Source: Vombatus ursinus
Lineage: Eukaryota > Chordata > Mammalia > Diprotodontia > Vombatidae
NCBI RefSeq assembly: GCF_900497805.2
Contig: NW_020954570.1
Coordinates: 16,531,796-16,595,795, forward strand
Reading direction: 5' to 3'
DNA: 64,000 nucleotides
Every line of letters starts with the position of its first letter. Positions within the stretch are counted from its first letter, which is position 1. The notes below the pieces were generated by a model, which saw only the letters and a list, made by a program, of their open reading frames with translations, had not been told where the DNA came from and searched no databases. A program made the position numbers and the translations under genes. Shown in pieces: positions 33,619 to 44,994 of the stretch.

Positions 33619-34702
33619 ATGAGCAAGAAGTGCAAAAAGAGTTAGACTATATTACCTTACTTTGGGGACAAAGAAGATCAAAACATACAACTAGAAAAAG
33701 AAAACAAAGACAAAGCTCCTACATACAAAACTTCCAAGAAAAATATGAATCAGTCCCAGGCCTTGGAAGAGCTCAAAAAGGATTTTGAGAAGCAAGTAAG
33801 AGAAGTAGAGGAAAAACTGGGAAGAGAAATGAGAGTGATGCAAGAAAATCAAGAAAAGCAAGTCAATAGCTTACTGAAGGAGACCCAAAAAAATACTGAA
33901 GAAAATAACACCTTAAATAATAGCCTAACCCAAATGGCAAAAGAGGTCCAAAAAGACAATGAAGAAAAGAATGTCCTAAAGAGCAAAATTGGACAAATGG
34001 AAAAGGAAGTCCAAAAGATTACTGAAGAAAATGCTTCCTTAAAAATTAGAATAGAGCAATTGGAAGCTAATGACTTTATGAGAAATCAAGACACTGTAAA
34101 ACAAATCCAAAAGAATGAAAAATTAGAAAACAATGTGAAATATCTCATTGGAAAAAACAACTGACCTGGAAAATAGATCCAGGAGAGAGAATTTAAAAAT
34201 TATTGGACTATCTGAAAGCCATGATCAAAAAAAGAGCCTAGACATCATCTTTAAAGAAATGATCAAGGAAAACTGTCCTGATAGTTTAGAACCAGAGGGC
34301 AAAATAGAAATTGAAAGAATCCACTGATCACCTCCTGAAAGAGATCCCCAAAGGAAAACTCCTAGGAATATTATAGCCAAATTCCAGAGTTCCCGGGTCA
34401 AAGAGAAAATATTACAAGCATCCAGAAAGAAACAATTCAAGTATTGTGGAAACACAATCAGGATAACACAAGATTTAGCTGCTTCTACATTAAGGGACAG
34501 CAGGGCATGGAATATAATATTCCAGAGAGCAAAGGAGATAGGATTACAACCAAGAATCACCTACCCAGCAAAACTGAGTATAATCCTGCAGGGGGGAAAA
34601 TGGTCATTCAGTGAAATAGAGGACTTTCAAGCATTCTTGATGAAAAGACCAGAGTTGAATAGAAAATTTGACTTTCCAATACAAGACTCAAGTGGAACAT
34701 GA
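33619..34702 (+). pseudogene. L1-type ORF1 relic (HAL1 copy C)
   Basis: This is the best preserved ORF1. After MSKKCKKS there is a TAG, then the frame is open from 33745 for 139 codons. That part is a long heptad coiled coil (EELKKDFEKQVREVEEKLG ... EVQKITEENASLKIRIEQLE) ending KYLIGK. A one-base expansion at about 34150 (GGAAAAAACAAC, six A) shifts the frame. Beyond it the core ENRSRRENLKIIGLSESH and C-terminal STLRDSRAWNIIFQ and ITYPAKLSIIL are readable to a TGA at 34700. A further in-frame TGA lies in IHxSPPERD at about 34326. Confidence 0.9.
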
Positions 34703-34841
34703 AGAGGTAAACAGGAAAGAGAAATCATAAGAGACTTATTAAGGTTGAACTGTTTACATTCTTGCATGGAAAGATGATATTTGTAACTCATGAGACTTTT
34801 GTCAGCCTTAGGGTAGTTGGAGGGAAAAATTATATGTATGT

Positions 34842-34842
<1 letters not shown>

Positions 34843-34888
<46 letters not shown>

Positions 34889-34898
34889 NNNNNNNNNN

Positions 34899-34960
<62 letters not shown>
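34843..34960 (+). repeat. (GATA)n microsatellite with 10-N assembly gap
   Basis: GATA units fill this stretch except for N at 34889-34898. The array sits in the HAL1 3' UTR at the point where other copies have only a few GATA or GAT units. Its true length is unknown. Confidence 0.97.
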
Positions 34961-35694
34961 GGCACAGGGTGAGTTGATGATGAAGGGGTCACATCTGGAG
35001 AATAAAATTAAGGGGTGAGAGAGGATTACACTAGGAGAAGGAGAAAGGTAAAGGTAGAACGGGGTAAATTATCTCACAAAAAAAAAAACCAGAAAAGAAA
35101 AAGCTCTTACAGTGGAGGGGAACCGGGGGAAGGTGAGAGGAAATGAGTGAATCTTATTTTCATGGGATTTGACTTAAGGAAGGTATAATATACACACTCA
35201 ATTGGGTATGGAAATCTGTCTTACCCTACAGGCAAATAGGAGGGGAAGGGGACAAGAGAGTTGGGGGATGATAGAGAGGAGGGCAGATTGGGAAAGGGGG
35301 TAATCAGAAGCAAATACTTCTGAGGAGGCACAGGGTCAAAAGAAAGAATAGAATAAATGGGTGGGTGGGATAGGATTAAGGGAAATAGAGATAGTTTTTC
35401 ACAGAATGTCTACCATGGAAGTGTTTTGTATAACTACACATGTATAGCCTATATTGGGTTGCTTGCCTTTTCAATGAGGGTGGGTGGGGAAGGAGGAAGG
35501 GAGAAAATTTGGAACCAAAGTTTTAAAAACACATGTTTAAAAAAAATGCTTGCACATGCAACTGGGAAATAAGAAATACAGGAAATGGGATACAGAAATC
35601 TATCCTGCCCTACAGGAAAATAGAAGAGGAAAGTGGGGAGACATATCAGGGAAAGCAGACCAGGGGAAGGGGTATTCAGGATGCATGCCATCTT

Positions 35695-35720
35695 GGGGTG
35701 GGGGGAGGGGTGAGATGGGG
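35695..35720 (+). other. G-quadruplex-like motif in HAL1 3' UTR, copy C
   Basis: GGGG-T-GGGGGG-A-GGGG-TGAGAT-GGGG, about 80 bases before the poly(A) tail. It is equivalent to 5697-5721 in copy A. Confidence 0.65.
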
Positions 35721-35815
35721 TGAAAATTTGGAACTCAAAATCTTGTGGAAGTAAATGTTGAAAACTAAAAATAAAAAGAAAAGAATTTAAAAAGAAAAAA
35801 AAAAGTTCCTGAGTT

Positions 35816-38049
35816 GTTACTTCTACTGAAGTTGAGGAACATTTTGGCTGGCTGGGATCAGTTGGCATTCATCTATGTTTAAAATATATCTTGGGTAATA
35901 ACCTCAAATTTACATAGTTTATTTATTTTCTTTAAAGTATTTATTGATTAAGAAGATGTTTGTAATTATGCATAGAGACATAACCAAAAGTCTGTAGACT
36001 TCATTTCTCAATGGATATTCATTTTATTTTGAAAACCAATGAATAGAGTCTCTTTGCATCTGACATTAAGTTCTGCTCACTTTTTCTACCTATATTTTGA
36101 GATTCTCACAAGATGTCTTGGACCTCTGATGGAAAATCTAGATCCTGCATTCGCAGAGTTGTGCTTGAGCTTTTGAGTGACAAATCTACAAAATCAGGCT
36201 TTGAAAGCTGAAAGAAATCAGGTGTGGCATTTTGTGGGTTACTTTGTTAATGAGAAAGGTGCAATGAACAGGAAGTTCTATCTCTACTTAAATTTTGAAG
36301 GGTTATCTATGGCAATTCATAGCTATTTTGTTCACTACAGTTTTTTTTTTTTTTTCAGGGCAAATGCTCATGTGTAAATTTCTGTCCTGGATGTTTTATT
36401 TTCCAAATTGGATATCAGGTGGTAGCCTCTGACATGAGGTTTTACTCAGTGTCTTGATTTCTGTTGGGAAGGATAAAAGGAACTGTTCTTTTTATTGAGA
36501 AACTTAAACACAAGAGAGTCTTTATTCTCCTCTTCTTCAACAGAGATAGTTCTTGTTTGGTGAGACATGATAAAAAAAACATTAGGGACAGGAGATGGAT
36601 TAGTATTAATGCATTCTGTTCTTTCCTGGTATACTTTTCTTTTCCTCACTTCTATCTAGTTTCTTTCCTTGCTCTGTATATCAGTAAAATATGCTCTTTA
36701 TTTATTGCCTTCAGTATTTTTATTCCCTAGCATTTGTCTCATGTGCTTTAGCATGGAGAAAGAGAAAGATTTTCCAAGGGGCCATCATAAGTATATGTTT
36801 CATCATTGTGTGTTAAGACATGTCATGATATGGCCATTAATTCTCATCCATATAATTAGTAAGGGTGTCTTCAGCCAGCATTACTTTTAGATCAACCTGT
36901 TCCTGTATCAACTCTCTGCAAGTCAATTTCCTAATTATTCTGGTGTCAAATTAAAATTCAGAATACTTTCATCATACATATATACATAAATGCACACATA
37001 CATACATTCCTCTGGCTTCTTCTCTTAAGATTGAAAGAGAGAGTAAATTTCAGTTTGTGACCTGCTTCTCAACTCAGAAATCAAATTTCAATTTGCAAAA
37101 TCATCATGTTTTCATTATTAATAAAGCAATAAAAATCTCTTACTTCACAGGAAACACTGAGTGAGTGCATTTCTATACAAATTCCATAGTCTCTACATTT
37201 AACAATCCTAGAGAGATTCACCTTTAAAGTTCTACCAAGATAAACATGTTAAATTAAGAAAATTTTTTTATTCAGGCTCTAAGTTTGCCCTTTTTCTGGG
37301 AGTGAGGGGGGACATCAGACAACATGGTTTGGCTCTCTTTCTTTTCTGTTTAGAGAACAAAGTACAAAGAGACAATAGTAAATAAAGAGCTTTAAAATAG
37401 ATGACAAAGGAAGACAGAAAAATTAGGCTGATGGAAAGAAATGCTGACAGAGAGGTTAATACAGAGCCTTGTTAGGATTTATCAAAAGCCAACATTTAAC
37501 AGTTCAGCAGTTGGTTTTTATCTACCCACTCACCAAAGAGTCAGGATGATAGGGTAGTTGGGCTCAAAGGGCTGCTGAGATCAATTTTTCACTACTTAGG
37601 GTCCTGATCCATCAGTAGCACTTACATAGGGTAGATCTCAATGGAACCTCCAAAACTGCCAAAAACCAAATGGGGAAAACAGTTATTTAAGCTCAACAAC
37701 ACTTTTTCAAATAGCTCTGACATTTTCCAATTCTAAATGGTATAGCTTTATGTCAAGGATGCTACAACATTCTGTGATTTCTATGTTTTCATTCTAATCC
37801 AATGTTATCTGTGTTGCAATCTAAAACATTTTTGCTTCTATTTGTCCTTGTGATTTGATAAGAATATGCTTGTCATATTGATTGTATTGTTAAGGTTGCT
37901 GTAAGATAAAATCAGTTTTGTTCTTACTCTTCAGTCCAAAGCTATTATACCCAATTATATATCCTCAAAAGTGAAAACTTAAATGAAATGGATAAACATT
38001 TGCAAATATAGAAAATGCTTAGGTGAAGAAAACAATAGATAATTTATAT
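35816..38049. other. No gene recognised
   Basis: About 2.2 kb with no coding sequence or nameable repeat, apart from short simple-sequence runs. Confidence 0.5.
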
Positions 38050-38690
38050 GTCCCCATCTTATAGATGGAAATGGACCAAGTTATAAATGAACTCTCATTA
38101 TGGGAAAAAATAAAACACCATGAGCAGATGAACATGCAAATAAATTCTATCAATAATGCAAAAATCAGGTAATCAGGTAATTATATAAAGTGTTTGTAAA
38201 AATAGAGAAAAATACTCTTTCCCAAACTCAATACAGACAGAAAGTAGAAATATGAAACAATAGACCAATATCATCAGTGATATTGATGTAAAAATATTGA
38301 ATAAAATATTAGCAGAGTATACAAAAACATATTCAAAAATATTCTCTATGACCCATTTGAATTTACATCAGGAATCCAAGGAAAGTTCATTATTAGGAAA
38401 ATAATAAATGTAATAGGTCATATTGATAAAAACAATACAAAGTTTATATAAATATATGCAGAAAAGAGACTTGGACAAAATCTGTATTCATTTGTGTTAA
38501 AACAACAACAACAATAAACAACAGGAATCAATTGTTCTTTCCTTAGCATAAGAAACTATCTAAACCATAGAGCTAGCATTATTTATAAATGGAAAAAGTC
38601 TGCTAAATAATATGAGTATAGATATCCATTATCACCACAAGGAAAGAAATGTGAGTGAATAAATCTGGGTAAATTAATTTGTAGAGACTT
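38050..38690 (+). mobile_element. Old L1 LINE ORF2 reverse transcriptase fragment
   Basis: 'AACAATAGACCAATATCATC ... ATTGATGTAAAAATATTGAATAAAATATTAGC ... ATCAGGAATCCAAGGAAAG ... TATTAGGAAAATAATAAATG ... ATATGCAGAAAAGAG' (spans about 38258-38467) follows the L1 stretch encoding [18 protein letters not shown] to IDAEKAF. It is plus-strand and strongly decayed. Confidence 0.6.
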
Positions 38691-40464
38691 CAAATGTCCT
38701 AATGTCCCTACTGTTGATGTTTTAAAATTTTCCTCTTATATTTACTGTTCATCATATCCTTACATTATTATGTTGTTTTGTTTTTTTTACATCATTCATT
38801 TGTTTTCAATAATTATTGCTTTATTAACATTTTCTGTCTTCCATTCTAAACTGTTGATTCTCTTCCTTTTTTTTCCCTTTTGAATTATATTAAGTTTCGC
38901 CCTCTTATCTCTTCCTTGAATTATTTAATTAAGCAGTTAACCTACTTTGGTTATTTCCATTTCTTGGAATCTATTTCTTAATATTGGAATCTTCATTTCT
39001 TCTAGAGATTCCACCCTGATTTCTTTGATTCTATAGCATTTATTTATTGTCTTAGGGTCTGATTTGTTTATATATTAGTTAGTTTATTATTTTCTTCCTC
39101 CCACCCTTTCCTTTCTCCTCTTTCTGTTATTATCTTCTTTTCCTTTAGATTTCAGATATCTAGATATTTTGAGGTGGTGAGGCAGGGCTGAGCTAAGACA
39201 AGATTAAGACTAAGAAATCATCCTTGCTAGAAATCTGACCTCCATCCCTCTTGTTTCTTTAAACATAGTAATGAAATGGCCTGAGAATAATACTGGCAGC
39301 TGTGTTGAGGATGGTAGTACAGGTAAATGGAAAGAGAAATGAGGTCATAGATCTGAGGGATATTTCTGAATAAATATGAATAGGATGTATTAACTGATCT
39401 CATAAGAGAAATGTATTAGAGTGGTGATTTAAGGAGAATGCCAATATTTCAGTAGTGACTGAGTATATTGTAATGCCATCTTAAGAAATGTGGAAATTGT
39501 CCTTTTTGGGTGGGTGAGGAGTTAATTTTTGTCCTAATCCCTTATTCAACTTGATGCAAACTTCCTTTTACTCAAAATGTCACACTTCACTTTTTTTCTT
39601 TGGCATTTGCAAAGAAAAAAATTACTTTTCCAAATATGTTCAGGTATGATTATACTTTTTTAAATAAAGTATACTTTATCTACATAACAGTGACATCTTA
39701 AATGCCATTGCTTTTTCTATTGGGCTATTTCTCTGTTCCAGGTGAGCGAATACAAAAACAGCAATTCAATCACATTTTACTCCTGATAACACAGTCTTAT
39801 CTAATTTTTGCCTTGTGGATGTAATTTGATAGGAAAAATTTCATTTACATTTAATCTCAGGTGAACTCAAAAGGAAATGCAATGTGTTTTTGATAAATAT
39901 TGTAATTTTGGCATACTCATCTTTTTTTGGTAGATTTCTATCAATGACAACACAAACTACTGCTTACATCACAAAATAAAAAAAACCAAGAAAAATAAAT
40001 ATAATTTTGGCAACCAAACACAATATTTTACTTTTAAAAGAATCTGTAAGTTTAGCCAAAATTTTGAATTTGTATAATATAATGTGAATATGCTATTATA
40101 TGTGCTATATAAAAAACATAATTGCTATTATTTAGATACTCATATTTTCCATGTTGAAATTGTTTCAAATATTCAGTAGTAATTATCAAATGATGAAAGT
40201 TTCTGAAGCAATTTTCATAGACTCAAATTTGGGTAAAAAAATCATACAGCAATTTAATTCTTCTATTTAGACATTTCAGGTTAAAATTGGTTGTTGCTTA
40301 TTCACAGTTTTATTGAGTATGTAGATGTAATCTCTAAGATTTTAATAATAATAATTTATATATGTATATATAATGTTTTTATTTTAGAAAACTGTTTCAT
40401 TATTATAATACTGTGAAATACATATCCCTATAGCATACAGGAAAATAAAAATTAAGAGACACAA
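38691..40464. other. No gene recognised
   Basis: AT-rich DNA with a pyrimidine-rich part (about 38740-39130). No gene or firmly identified repeat. Confidence 0.45.
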
Positions 40465-40617
40465 TGTGGTGTAGTAACTAGAGTGCTGGCCCTGGAATCA
40501 AGAAGACCTGGGTTTAACTCTTGCCTCATACTTAATAACTGTGTGACAATGGGGAAATTACTATGCCTCTCAACACGGAGTATAGAGATGCATCTTTCCA
40601 GGTGAAATTATGGATAT

Positions 40618-40654
<37 letters not shown>

Positions 40655-40690
40655 GCAAATAAGGAAATTAAGCCATAGCAAAGGTGACTC
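40465..40690 (+). mobile_element. tRNA-derived SINE, decayed, with (TC)n
   Basis: It contains 'GTGGTGTAGTAACTAGAGTG', 'CTGGCCCTGGAATCAAG', 'GAAGACCTGGGTTTAACTC' and 'TAACTGTGTGAC', then a (TC)n run at 40620-40652 and 'AAATAAGGAAATTAAGCC'. Confidence 0.6.
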
Positions 40691-40934
40691 AATTTACTAT
40701 AGGTGGATTATTGATAACAGATATAAACTCAAACATAAGACTTCACCAACTCCATCTAGTGATTTGCAAGTCTAACTCTTAAAATATCATTTGTTTTTCA
40801 GGCCTATATCAGACATCAACTATTCAATGAAATTTTTGTGGATGTACCCTGCTGAAAGCAGATTCTTTTTTCTCTAAGCTCCTATGAAAAAGATTTATAC
40901 CTTTCTCATACATATCATATATCACATTTGTGAT

Positions 40935-41150
40935 ATGGTAGAAAATATGCTGGTCTTGAACTCAGAAATCCAAGTTAAAAATCCATTTTTATTAATTGTT
41001 TGACCTTAGTCAAGTCAAATCATTTCCATAAACCTCAAATTTGTAAAATGAGGGTGATCATAATTGCATTATCTACCTCACAAGTTTGTTGCAGGAAACA
41101 CACTTTATAACAAAACAATGTAGAAATATGAGCTGTATAAAAGTTAGTTT
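40935..41150 (+). repeat. MIR-like CORE-SINE
   Basis: 'TGCTGGTCTTGAACTCAG', 'TTTGACCTTAGTCAAGTC', 'CAAATTTGTAAAATGAGG', 'TATCTACCTCACAAG' and 'GTTGCAGGAAACACACTT' occur in MIR order. Confidence 0.6.
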
Positions 41151-41269
41151 TATAGCTTACTTATCTTTCCTATTATCATGTTAAATATCAGAAAGCAAAT
41201 ATGCTTTGAAAAAAATTGTATTTGCCATAGACCTTAGAAAAATGTCTTAAACATAATAAGTCCTTAATA

Positions 41270-41395
41270 TTCAAAGGAGGATGAAAAGAAGGAAGGAGGG
41301 AAGGAAGAAAAGAAAGGGAGCAGAAAGGGATTGAAGAAGAAAGGAAGGGAAGAAAAGAAGGAAAAAAGGAAAGAAGGAGGGAAGAAAGGAGTGAG
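41270..41395 (+). repeat. Polypurine (GGAA)n tract
   Basis: Almost entirely A/G on the plus strand, with GGAA, GGAG and GAAA units. Confidence 0.9.
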
Positions 41396-41875
41396 AAATT
41401 CTGGTCAGGGAAAATGGATTGAGAAAATTGTTAGAATTGAAAAGCTCAAGAAATTTTCAAGGAATATTTAATTACAAGATTTCATTAAAAAGTCTATATA
41501 TTGATGAAAGGATTTGTAAGACAAAACAGAAAAAGGTAGTTTGTAGTCCAAATGTATTGAACTTTATTCTAAAAATGTCTGCAGCAAAGTGTAATGAAAA
41601 CAGTTAACGAATTAAAATAAGACAGACCAGGATTTTTTAAACTCTCAATATCTCACAACCTGATTACTTCATTTGTAAAGTGAGCATAGTAGTACTGTAA
41701 CCCAATAAACAAGTTTATTTTGTAGTAAGCCACTTTCAAATATTATTGAAATTAAAAAAGTATGTTTCCCTTCTCTGACTCTTTACCCTTTGCTTTTTCT
41801 CCCCTTCCTTCCCCTCCCCCTCCCCCATCCTCTTCCTTCCCTCCATCCTTTCTCTTTCTTCTCTTCCCTGGCCTA
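41396..41875. other. No gene; pyrimidine-rich tract at the right end
   Basis: 41770-41875 is a CT-rich tract ending CCTGGCCTAG directly before the BLOC1S2 retrocopy. The rest is unassigned. Confidence 0.5.
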
Positions 41876-42234
41876 GACAATGCTGTGGTGGGGATCACCA
41901 AGGAGGCCATGGAGCCTGCCAAGGCAGACATCACAGGGCTGTGGCAGGACATGTTCTCCAAAATGGCCACATACCTGACAGGCGAACTGACAGCCACAAG
42001 TGAAGACTATAAACTTTTGGAAAATATGAACAACTGACTAACTTGAAATATCTAGAAATGAAAGATGTTGCAGTAAACATAAGTAGAAATGAGAAGGACT
42101 TAAGCCAGAAACACGCAGTACTTCAGCCTTATCTGGGTCAGATCACTTTAATTGAAGAGCAAGTAGTAGCTCTTGAGCAGGCAGCTTGCAAGTTGGATGC
42201 ATACTGAAAGCAAAGTACAAATAGAGAGGCAATG
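41876..42234 (+). pseudogene. BLOC1S2: BLOC1S2 processed pseudogene
   Basis: BLOC1S2 is a small coiled-coil subunit of the BLOC-1 and BORC complexes that act in lysosome and endosome biogenesis. From 41876 the frame reads DNAVVGITKEAMEPAKADIT (human DDAAVETAEEAKEPAEADIT). Residues from DMFSKMATYL through SEDYKLLENMN are unchanged from the human protein. One base is lost at about 42030. The shifted frame continues LTNLKYLEMKDVAVNISRN, then LQPYLGQITLIEEQVVALEQ and ACKLDAY, before a TGA at 42205, about 15 codons short of the usual end. The product is about 142 residues in human, and the first 20 or so codons are absent here. No introns are present, so it is a retrocopy. Confidence 0.92.
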
Positions 42235-43134
42235 AAAGAATTCTTTAGCACTAAGACTTTAACTATAAGAATGTTTTTTTAAGAGCTGAAATAAGTGGGA
42301 TGGAACTTATCACTATGCTTCAATTTCTAAAAGGAAGCAGTGCTGCTGATCCAAGGAAAATCCCAGCCCTCACCTCTGGTTAAATGTGTAATTTTGGCCA
42401 CTCCTTGATGTTTCTTAAACCTGTAGCCCCTTGAACTTCATATTATGGTGTGCTTCATTGTCTGCCTTGGGCCAAGGATCAGAAATCAGGATCAACCCTG
42501 TCTAGAGCAGACACAGAGGAGAGGCTCTTGTCTCCCTGTCTCCTCCCTTCTTCCCTCTACCCTAGGGTTCCCTCCTCAACCCCTTTATAACCTGTTCTTC
42601 AACTTAAATTATTAATGCTGACTTAAGACCCTCCAAAAATGGATGTTTCCAGAGAAATAATTAATTGATTCTATCCAGAAAGAACTGGAGGGGAGAGAGA
42701 TTCATTACTGATGATCCTATCTTGACATTTGATATAAACCATGACATTTAAGTTAACTTTAAAAACTTAAATAGAGTAAATCCATTACAGAATGTTAACA
42801 ACTTTGTAGCTAGGTACTATATTTATTGCACATTTTCAATTAGGTTGCCTGAATAGCCCATTAGCTTCCTTCATTTTTATCTTAATTGATATCTTATATG
42901 GCAAGAAAGCCAGGATTCAGGGGGGAAAAATCCTATACTAATTATTGAAACAATGATTTTGTAAGTTCAACTTTATTGAGGTGGGTATGTCAATAGAATC
43001 CCTATTGCTGTTGGATAGTAGCAACTGTGTGAATATAAGACAAAAGTCATGCTTTATAAACATGGCATAACTATGATCTGGGAAGAAAACATGGCTTATT
43101 AGTGTAAAAGTATATTTTATTTCTTTTAATCAGC
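42235..43134. other. Unassigned; may include BLOC1S2 retrocopy 3' UTR
   Basis: No break, poly(A) or new repeat marks the end of the BLOC1S2 homology. The next several hundred bases have a less AT-rich, mRNA-like look (about 42290-42600) and could be its 3' UTR. I cannot verify that from sequence alone. Confidence 0.35.
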
Positions 43135-43575
43135 TAAAATCTATCTTCTCATCCTCCTCTTCCCCTAACCTCAATTGAGGACCCAAGATAAATAAAACTT
43201 ATTTCAAACATATATAACCAATTAAAAAGAATTTTTTCACATTGGCCATGTACAGATACACACATATTTATATATACATGTATGTGTATATACATATATG
43301 TATACATGTGTGTATGCACACATAAATATTTCCTCATGCTTCTTCATTTTAAGTCCTTTACTTCTCTATCACAAGATGGGTAGCCTGTTTCATCATTAGT
43401 CCTCTGGAACTATGTTTGTTCATTATACTGCTAAGTGATCATAAAAGTAGTATTCCATCACATCTATATACCATAACTTTTTCAACCAATCTTTAATTTG
43501 TGAATATTCCATCACTTTCCTATTTTTACCACTTCAAAGAGCTATAAATATTTGTCTAAAATGCAAGTTTTTTTT
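43135..43575 (-). mobile_element. L1 LINE 3' fragment, antisense
   Basis: 'CATCATTAGTCCTCTGGAAC', 'GTAGTATTCCATCACATC' and 'CAAAGAGCTATAAATATTTG' match the antisense L1 3' end (compare 45290-45330 and 48600-48700). An AT/TG simple repeat (about 43256-43325) lies inside it. Confidence 0.65.
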
Positions 43576-43584
43576 TGGAGAGTG

Positions 43585-43836
43585 GTAACTAGGTTACCTA
43601 GTAGATGGAGCACTCGGCTTGAAATTTAGAAAGATTCATTTTCTTGAGTTCAAATCCAGACTCACTTAGTAGCTGTGTGACCCTAGCCAAAGTCACTTAA
43701 GCCTATTTGCCTCAGTTTACTCATCTGTAAAATGAACCAGAAAAAGAAATGGGAAACCACTCCAGTACCTTTGCCAAGAAAACCCCAAATGGGGTCACAA
43801 AGAGTCAGACATGACTGAAAGTGATTGAACAACAAG
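43585..43836 (+). mobile_element. tRNA-derived SINE with RTE-like tail
   Basis: It has 'TTACCTAGTAGATGGAGCAC', 'TAGTAGCTGTGTGACCC', 'CATCTGTAAAATGAACC', 'AAACCACTCCAGTACCTTTG' and 'CCCCAAATGGGGTCACAAAG', ending GATTGAACAACAA. Nearly complete. Confidence 0.85.
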
Positions 43837-44070
43837 CAAGTTTATTTGCCTAGTGCTCCCTTAAACTATCCCCCCTCAAATTCCCCCTTCACTTTCTGCC
43901 CTTTCTTTCTCATTTTCCCTTTGGGTGAAATGTATTTCTGTACCCAGCTGAGTTTTTGTGTATTTTTCCTTCCTTTAATTGTTATAAATGAGAAGGACTT
44001 TAGAGTGTCAGCCATTCCCTCCTCTCACATCCCACTCCCTCACTGTTTGTATTGATGTCTGCTTGTGTGG
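43837..44070 (-). mobile_element. Possible old HAL1/L1 3' UTR fragment, antisense
   Basis: CT-rich phrases such as 'TTTCTGTACCCAGCTGAG' and 'GCCATTCCCTCCTCTCAC' fall in the order seen in the antisense HAL1 3' UTR of copies E and D. It is heavily diverged. Confidence 0.35.
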
Positions 44071-44994
44071 AATTTAACTTCAAAATGTTTTGAGTCTTTC
44101 CCTTCTTGTGCATTTGTGTCTTGAACTTCCATGCTACCATAAAGGTTATGGCAGATTTTTTTTATTTGCTTATTTTCCCAAACTTCTTGTATTTTGACTT
44201 GACACTAGGTCTAGACTTTGCTGAACTTCTGAACAGAAGGTTTGGGCTATTCTCTTTGTTACTTTATTGGAGTATTAAGTACTGTGTTACTCCAGGATGT
44301 GGGAATCTGTCAATTTTCAGTTTTCTCAGATAGATGGTGATAGAAGAATAAAGTGTGACTGTTGCCACCACCCTCACCCCAGTCTAAGGTCTTCAAGTTT
44401 CTGACCTGACTTTGGGTCTCAACATGACTAGAGAAAAAGATAATACAATGTGTTGCTGGATTCAGACTGTCAGTCATGTGAGACATTCTGGTATTTTAGT
44501 GTCAGACTTGTAGGCTCCCATTTAGTCTAGGATTCCTGCTGTGGTTATTCTTCTACAAGCTGGGCTAGATGCTGAAAATGAAAGTTTGAAGCACACATTC
44601 ACTGCTGCTGGTTTTTCAAATTTCTTCTTTTTGAGATACACAATCCAGAGTTTCTCTCTTGGGAAGCACTATCCCCGTGTACATGTACTCTTCTCAGTCC
44701 CAGCTGGATAACAAAGCTCCCAGTTTCTATCTCTTCATTTCATTGTCTCCTTATGGGTCTACTGGAGCCCCAGTATGAGTCCTATACAACCTCTTACCTG
44801 TTTTACAGCCTTTCCATGGTGTCAGAACATTCACGTACAATATGCTCTCACAAAACCCCATCTCCAGAGTCCATAGACCTCCCTATCTGTCTCCCAATGT
44901 CAAGGTAGGCTAGAAAAATGAGTCACTAAGACATTCTCTGTATTCCTATCACAAAAGTTGCCAAGTTCTAAGGCATTTTCTTTTCTTTTCTTTT
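44071..44994. other. No gene recognised
   Basis: About 0.9 kb of moderately GC-richer DNA. It might be a decayed L1 leader in antisense, but I cannot support that by alignment. Confidence 0.4.

Larger units (their letters stand above)
32896..35800 (+). mobile_element. HAL1-type half-L1 retrotransposon, copy C
   Basis: This is the best-delimited plus-strand copy. The target duplication is AAAAGTTCCTAAGTT at 32881-32895 and AAAAGTTCCTGAGTT at 35801-35815, one mismatch in 15. Between them lie leader type 2 (lacking about the first 15 bases), an ORF1 relic 33619-34702, a 3' UTR with an expanded GATA array, a G-rich block at 35695-35720 and an A-rich tail. There is no ORF2, so the duplication proves that an ORF1-only unit of about 2.9 kb was inserted as such. 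Confidence 0.92.

Noticed and set aside
34627-34992. A 121-codon minus-strand frame with Ile/Tyr/Leu/Ser repeats
   Set aside because: It is a translation of the GATA microsatellite and crosses the 10-N gap.
34700-35800. A new gene system in the long post-ORF1 region of the HAL1 copies
   Set aside because: It is non-coding in all copies and rich in purine. It has no shared open frame and fits a LINE 3' UTR.
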